Assembly: GCA_011316305.1 (NCBI GenBank)
Contig: SAUG01000021.1
Location: forward strand, 248,001-312,000
From: Rusavskia elegans
Lineage: Eukaryota; Ascomycota; Lecanoromycetes; Teloschistales; Teloschistaceae
Reading direction: 5' to 3'
Length of the DNA: 64,000 nucleotides
Position 1 is the stretch's first letter; each line of letters opens with the position of its first letter. The translations under genes and the position numbers were made by a program. Of the stretch, positions 58,470-64,000 are shown piece by piece. The notes under the pieces are model-generated. The model saw only the letters and a program-made list of their open reading frames with translations. It ran no database searches and was not told the DNA's origin.

Positions 58470-60261
58470 GGTATTTGATTCAGTCTATCAATCGAGACTT
58501 TCTTGAGACTGCAATCGGCAGACACGAAGGGGGAAGTGAAAGACGGGATACAGGGAGTTAAAGTATCGAAGGTGGAACTTTAGCGCGGTTATTAGGTCAT
58601 ACAAACTTGAATCCCAAAGACTCAAGCTCGGTAAAGCACACCAGGCAGATGGTGTCCGGCGCACACCAATCGAAAGCCCATGCATGGTCCCGTGGGAACT
58701 CAAAGGTTGCATCTACTGGAGACTCCATAGCTTCCTGTCTTATCACATCCAAATGTCCCCCACCAAATAAATACATCCTCTGCCAAATTTTGATTGCTCG
58801 GCCATCAAGCCGATCTTCAAGATGAAAATGGACTAGGGCTAGCATGCCTTGTTGAAGTCATCCGAATTGTATTCCCTGAGATATTCCAAAACGTGTTATC
58901 ACTTCCACCTCATCACCAGTCATTGTTAATACCAACCATCAGACCGCAGCGGAAAGAGCATCTCAAACCGGTGCGCCCCGAAGCCCCCCTGAATGACCAG
59001 GCACGCGAGCTACCTTATTGCCGCACGAGCCGGATTCACAGCAAGGTGAGTGTTAGTGGCCGCCTTGAGCCATGTGCTTGTCCACTGCAGGGCGTCTGAC
59101 CTCTCAAGACATGAAGTTGATCCTGGCCAATCAAGAGAGCACGTGGGGCGGGCGCTTCTGGATAGTTGGAGATCTTAGTGCCAAACTTGGATATAAGCGA
59201 GACTTGGCATCAAAAGCTTCTTCTGATCATCGAAGCTGACGACATCGAGGCGTTGTTGCTGTGGTCCAGGTCGGTATCGGCAGACACGGCCTTGTTCAGA
59301 AGATGGCCCGATTCCCGAGGCGGCGTGCCAGCGAATTGCCACAGCTATCGACTGTCCTTATCGTGATCAGCGTTTGTCAACTCCATTATGACCTCTCCGG
59401 ATAGCCATGTTCAGCGCTGCCTCAAACCCGGCTGGAGGCCATTCCAGATCTTGAAATTTGTCGTCTCTAGTTGCACCTGCGGCTCCAGGATGGTGGAGCT
59501 GTGCCCAGGCGACTGGCGTTTGCCAAGTTGCTTGAATCATGTGTCAAAATGCTTATACCGTCCACCAGGTCCGTCATTCATCCACCACGCATTTGCCAAG
59601 TACCTTGTGTTTATGGTTGCTTGGGCTATTTGTAGTACTATCAATCTCTCTACTTGCGCAAATCCCAGGAAAGCAACAATCGAGAAGCAGGATGGAGCAA
59701 AGGTTGCCGGTATTGGCGCTATCGACTGTGTACCAACACATGCCTGCACGTGGGGACACATGAGTTGCTGACTTCGATTTCTTGGGCTGCCACTACCAGA
59801 TTGCCTTGAACTACGGTATCAGTTTGAAATGGTTGTTGCTCCGCTCTAACTAACGTTAGCCATTTAAGACTGAACGGAATGCTTAGGCTCTCTGCTCTAC
59901 CGTCTTGTGGCGTTACTGCCCTTATCGGGAGGAGATCGAAAGTAGAAATGCTCCGACCGTGTGCTGACGGGTTGAGACAGCCGAGTATGATGTATATTGA
60001 ACCTCGGACTTCTAATTCGGGCCCTATTCTTTGCTTTAAGCCAAATCTTGAGGCCGAGTAAACGTCGTAGGGGCTACAGTCTACATAGCTCAATTTCTGA
60101 TATCCATGATCCGGATCCACAGAAAGTACTCCGTAGAATTACGATGCTTTAGACAGCCTTATGAATCAATGAGACCCTGAATGCCAAGCCTTTATACGAC
60201 CCATTCTCCATTCATACAACGAACGAACTGTAACTCTGGCGCACCTCTTTCGTCATCACCC
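58470..60261. other. long intergenic region
   Basis: About 1.8 kb, presumably including the phosphate transporter promoter. Frames at 58597-58845, 59388-59771 and 59719-60120 have no recognisable features and no supporting splice sites. Confidence 0.5.
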
Positions 60262-60696
60262 ATGCCCACCACCAACAGTACCGCGGACAAAGCAACCCTC
60301 CACCAGCTCTCACAACCCGAAAAGCTCTCATCCGTCCTCGCACAAGACAAAATCGATTGCTTTTCTTGTCGTCTAACGGGTATCTCCTCCCCCTTAGTCC
60401 CATATCCTATCTTATTCCTTCTAAGCTCTCTTGACTCGTGTCTCGCTTGGCGGCCGGACTATGTTTCAGCCAACTGTATCACAAATCTACATATGCTAAC
60501 ACCAGACCCTCCAGGAGGCGCCGCATTCATCGGCCTAGGCGCATACACTTACCTCTCCTCCACCCGCCAACTCGAAGCACAAAGAGAGAAGATCCTGAAA
60601 AGTGGATCTAGGTTCGGACTGAAGAGTCGGAGGATGGGAGTGTTGGGTTTGAGTGCTACGCTGGTTGGGATGGGATTGTATCGGTTTGTGAATTAG
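60262..60696 (+). CDS. DUF4536 / DMAC1-like mitochondrial membrane protein, 99 aa
   Basis: Exons 60262-60379 and 60515-60696 join in frame. The protein has a polar N-terminal half ending in DKIDCFSCRLTG, the conserved CxxC-type motif of this family. A helix follows (GAAFIGLGAYTYLSS), then a charged loop (EAQREKILKSGSRFGLKSRR) and a second helix (MGVLGLSATLVGMGLYRFV). In animals the related DMAC1 helps assemble the distal membrane arm of respiratory complex I. The fungal role is inferred. Short, two-helix, and intact. Confidence 0.7.
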   Translation: MPTTNSTADKATLHQLSQPEKLSSVLAQDKIDCFSCRLTGISSPLVPYPILFLLSSLDSCLAWRPDYVSANCITNLHMLTPDPPGGAAFIGLGAYTYLSSTRQLEAQREKILKSGSRFGLKSRRMGVLGLSATLVGMGLYRFVN

Positions 60697-61298
60697 ATAC
60701 TTGGGAAGAACGGGCTTTGAGCTGTGGCTTTACAAGACGGAAGTGATGGATAGACGGGGAGATCAAGATGAAATGTGATGAGGCAGATCAGGATGATGTG
60801 GGATATAAAAGACTAGGCTCATCACGCCGATGACGATCTGGATACAGCAGGAGGTGTGTCGAGCGAAAGTGAGCAGCCATACGTCGTCTTGATCTGGGCA
60901 AGATCAGCTTTTGGAATGCTGGTTTGTCTCGAGGTACGGCTGACGCCGCCCAGCGCTCAAGCGATCCCTTAGAGTTGAGCGAGATCGGACTTGCTATGTT
61001 GGTGACTATAAACTTAGTGCCACACGACGTATCGAGCCAGCTCGACTGGAGGACGGGAGGTAGCACTCATGGGTGGTAATATCTAGCGGATAGTATTAGG
61101 CTGTTGAGTAGCCGACAAACTTGGAAACAAGACAGATCTATTCAAGCAAATCTGTGGTATCTCGAGTCATTAATATCATGCCCGCCGAAAATGCTGTGTG
61201 AAACCCCAACACCGCTCCACGCTATATGCATGCTTCTATGCATTCTCTCCCAAATGTCTAATCGAATGAAAAACCGGCCCGTGTCCAAAAGAGTAAGA
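60697..61298. other. intergenic
   Basis: About 600 bases between convergent genes. A minus frame at 60788-61066 has no features. Confidence 0.45.
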
Positions 61299-62147
61299 TC
61301 AGCTCAAACGTCCCTTCTTTCCACCACCTCCATCCCTTCCCTCTCCCAAATTACCCACGTCAAAGTATTCGTTGAGATCGAACCGCCTCTTCGACCCTGC
61401 TCCAGTTCCTAAAGATCGTCGGGTCGTGAGTGTTGATCCGCGCGTGTTGTGTCTATTCGCATGGTTGGAGGTGTTGCGATGTGGCGTTCTTGCTGCACGG
61501 GGGAGGACTCCAACGCGGAGGGTTGGTGATAATTGCGGGATTGTTTGGATGTTTTGAATCTCGGGTTGAAGAACGCTGTCTGCGGTGGAGGCCGTCGTAG
61601 TAGGGTCTGAAGACACCATATCAACATCCTGAGGATAAGGGTGTGAGGACCGAAATGAGAAGATCTCCGGCGTTGACTTTGGATGTGAGGTTGGCGGTTG
61701 AGGCATTTCTTGTGGAACAGGGGGAGCGGACGTGACGCGTGCAGGCGATTTCGATGATTGAGGCAGGACGTCGACTGCGGATGACTTGTATGGAACGACC
61801 GGTGAGCTACTCCTCGCCCGCTTCTCGGTTTCAGCCCTCTCATCGTCACTCTCACTAACTGCAGTACGGTCTGCCGCACTGCCATCCAATCTCTCTGTTG
61901 CCCATTGCCGGACCCTCCACCCCTCTCCGTCGCCAAGTCCCAGGTGCTCCTTATCAAGGAAAGCGAGGATATCGTCAAGGGCTTCTTGGTATCCGTTCTG
62001 GCGTGCTCGGGTTTGATCAACAGCTGCAGTCTTGTAGAGATTCGTTACGGACAGGGCGGCAGTTTTGAAGGCTTGGAGGAGCTGCTCGGGAGGTTGTTTG
62101 GTGGAAGTAGAGCGGGGAAGGGAGGTATGGAGATTCCGCATGTCCAT
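61299..62147 (-). CDS. HAPSTR1/C16orf72-like (DUF4588) protein, 282 aa
   Basis: One exon from the ATG at 62147. The conserved head is LLQAFKTAALSVTNLYKTAA, then ARQNGYQEALDDILAFLDKE and GLGDGEGWRVRQWATERLDG, a helical block shared with C16orf72/HAPSTR1 proteins. The middle is disordered and Ser/Pro-rich. The conserved C-terminal end is KRRFDLNEYFDVGNLG followed by a GGGGKKGR basic tail that resembles a nuclear signal. In animals the family acts in stress response with a HECT ligase. The fungal role is unknown. Intact. Family assignment rests on the head block read by eye. Confidence 0.6.
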   Translation of the reverse strand: MDMRNLHTSLPRSTSTKQPPEQLLQAFKTAALSVTNLYKTAAVDQTRARQNGYQEALDDILAFLDKEHLGLGDGEGWRVRQWATERLDGSAADRTAVSESDDERAETEKRARSSSPVVPYKSSAVDVLPQSSKSPARVTSAPPVPQEMPQPPTSHPKSTPEIFSFRSSHPYPQDVDMVSSDPTTTASTADSVLQPEIQNIQTIPQLSPTLRVGVLPRAARTPHRNTSNHANRHNTRGSTLTTRRSLGTGAGSKRRFDLNEYFDVGNLGEGRDGGGGKKGRLS

Positions 62148-62718
62148 AGTGATGGATCAATAGGATAAGCTGTCTTATGCCCAAGTTGAGGTGTAGAACC
62201 GGATATTCTAATGCTTTCGAAGGTGGTTGGCACAGACTTGTGATCTCGGGTAAGCCGAGGGTTAGTCTGCAAGAGCCGATATTCGGAGGTCGATGATGAG
62301 GATGATATGTTAGAAGCCCAGAGCTGGCAGATTGGTTGACAAAAGAACGTGACAAGACCGCCTTTAAGTCTTGCAGGTGTTTGACAGTAGTAACCGTGAA
62401 TGATGGAATGACAGCAGGATCAAAGTTGCTTTGTTGTAGCTTCCTCGGCTGACGAAGTGTCAGATGAACCTGCTCCGAAGTTGCGCCGCGGCGGCTAACT
62501 GCGGGCCCGCTTGCGTTTAGACGGGGATGATGGAAGAATCATTCATGTCTCCAACAAGCTCTCCTGCTTGCAATGCTGTCATCTCCTCAGATTAACAGAG
62601 AGCGCGTGTTTCATCCTTGTTAGGCAGCAATTCGACCTTCCTTCGAAGACTTGGGGTCTTTTAGGGCTGTGCATATTCCCGCGATTTTCATAAATTGTTT
62701 GCTGGGGGGATAGGAAAT
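62148..62718. other. divergent promoter region
   Basis: About 570 bases between the HAPSTR1-like gene and the ISWI gene, transcribed away from each other, so it holds both promoters. Confidence 0.5.
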
Positions 62719-64000
62719 ATGGGGCGACCGGTAGCCAAGGGGCGTCAGTCTGGCTCGAGTGCTGGATCACCGTCTGATGTATCGATGACCGACGCGAAAG
62801 TCCGTCCGGCAGACCACACAATAGCTGGAAAAGACGAAGACAGTGAGATGGTTTGCATCCCGAATCCAATCCCCCAAGGTGGTCTTCAATGACCGTGAAA
62901 CGCGACTTGAGAGAAATTGAGCGCGTCATGACTGACTGAAGACGCATATAGGTGGACCAAGAGACTCCTGACTATTCTGTAAGCCAGTGGCCCCAACAAG
63001 ATTAACACAAATCCAAGCCCAAGAATATAAAATATACCCGGATTGCCCACTGATAGAGAGGATAGGATACGTCCGATACCAACCCGAACACAACTGCAAG
63101 CAGCGTTGTAGGAGATGCTGGTCCGGCAGATGGTCGGAAGAAAAGGACAGAGGCCACACAATTACGCAAGAGTGTATTTGGCAAAAAACATCATCGACTC
63201 GACGAATCCAAAGTAGGTTTTGTTCATGCTTTCCCAAGACTATTCTACAGGTGTACTGAAATGAGCATCACACTAATAACCTCCAGGAAGATGATTCAAT
63301 CCGAAGATTTCGCTATCTACTCGGTCTCACAGACCTCTTCCGCCATTTCATTGATGCCAGCCCTAATCCACGCATCAAAGAGATCATGGCTGAGATAGAT
63401 CGACAAAACGAAGAACAGATAGCGAAGGCTAAAAAAGGACATGCACGTGCGGGGGGCGCTGGAGGCGGACGAATGCGAAGAACAGAACAAGAAGAGGATG
63501 CTGAGTTATTGAAAGATGAGAAGCGTGGCGGTAAAGCGGAAACCGTATTCAGAGATTCGCCAGCCTTTGTGCAAAATGGAGAGATGAGAGACTACCAAGT
63601 GGCTGGACTCAACTGGCTCGTCTCCTTGCATGAGAACGGTATATCCGGCATCTTGGCTGATGAGATGGGTTTGGGGAAGACTTTGCAGACCATCGCGTTC
63701 CTGGGATACCTGCGCCATATTCGCGATATAACCGGTCCGCACCTGATTGTTGTTCCAAAGTCTACACTGGACAATTGGAATCGCGAATTCACCAAATGGA
63801 CCCCTGAAGTCAACATCCTCATCTTGCAAGGCGTCAAAGACGAACGACATCAGCTGATCAACGATCGTCTCATTGACGAGAAGTTCGACGTTTGCATTAC
63901 AAGTTACGAAATGATATTGCGAGAAAAGACGCACCTGAAGAAGTTCGCGTGGGAATACATCATCATCGATGAAGCTCATCGGATCAAGAACGAAGAGTCA
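62719..64000 (+). CDS. ISWI-type chromatin-remodelling ATPase (5' part, cut by window end)
   Basis: The ATG at 62719 opens a polar exon ([20 protein letters not shown]). Short exons follow: one starting near 62953 (VDQETPDYS), then one with [20 protein letters not shown] and LDESK, ended by GTAGGT near 63213. The main exon from about 63288 has [20 protein letters not shown], the ISWI head. Next come [26 protein letters not shown], and [15 protein letters not shown] (ATP-binding, motif I). [12 protein letters not shown] and [12 protein letters not shown] (motif II) complete the visible part. The protein slides nucleosomes using ATP. The second helicase lobe and the HAND-SANT-SLIDE end lie beyond the window. 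Confidence 0.92.

Noticed and set aside
59388..60120. Frames of 127-133 codons in the long gap after the phosphate transporter
   Set aside because: They overlap on opposite strands, show no motif and no splice-consistent extension.

Overview
The window is nuclear DNA of a filamentous ascomycete (Pezizomycotina). Genes are split by short introns of about 50-110 bases with GT...AG ends and CTRAC-type branch points. The gene families are typical of moulds: PTH11-like rhodopsin-domain receptors, Zn2Cys6 and C2H2 regulators, P450s, a highly reducing polyketide synthase, a fungal fucose-lectin domain, F-box/2EXR proteins and an ISWI ATPase. I cannot name the genus. No rRNA, tRNA, CRISPR array or intact transposon was recognised.

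Layout. 0-8.5 kb: a PTH11-like receptor, a broken P450, an intact P450, and a decayed polyketide synthase carrier-domain relic. 9-16.8 kb: a small membrane protein, an APC permease, a second PTH11-like receptor and a small unknown gene. 17-26.5 kb: accessory DNA with a GH5 beta-glucanase, a broken phosphotransferase-like gene, a small lineage-specific family in varying states of decay, and several short unknown genes. 26.9-34.9 kb: a membrane-anchored fucose-lectin protein, a low-complexity Asn/Pro/Gly protein, a C2H2 protein and a small RBR-type ubiquitin ligase. 35.2-43.7 kb: the ruin of a secondary-metabolite cluster. It holds a polyketide synthase reduced to the start of KS fused to ER-KR-ACP, a divergent 5'-truncated alpha-oxoamine synthase, an apparently intact DUF4188 protein and an AflR-like Zn2Cys6 regulator. 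44.2-50.2 kb: a third PTH11-like receptor, a broken F-box gene, a 15-base minisatellite and an amino-acid permease. 51.5-64 kb: mostly conserved genes, namely a polysaccharide deacetylase, a small secreted cysteine-rich protein, an NTF2-like protein, a PHO84-type phosphate transporter, a DMAC1-like mitochondrial protein, a HAPSTR1/C16orf72-like protein, and an ISWI gene cut by the window end.

How it fits together. A polyketide synthase next to an alpha-oxoamine synthase is the core of sphinganine-analogue pathways (fumonisin, AAL-toxin and sphingofungin types). Here both core genes are deleted and frame-broken, so the locus looks like a dead cluster of that kind whose regulator and one accessory gene survive. 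A second copy of the synthase carrier domain, inverted and 27 kb away, suggests an earlier duplication or rearrangement. Broken genes (P450, PKS, oxoamine synthase, phosphotransferase-like, F-box) are concentrated in the first 48 kb. The last 12 kb is conserved and intact. All gene models are read by eye, and exon borders are given only where the reading frame supports them.
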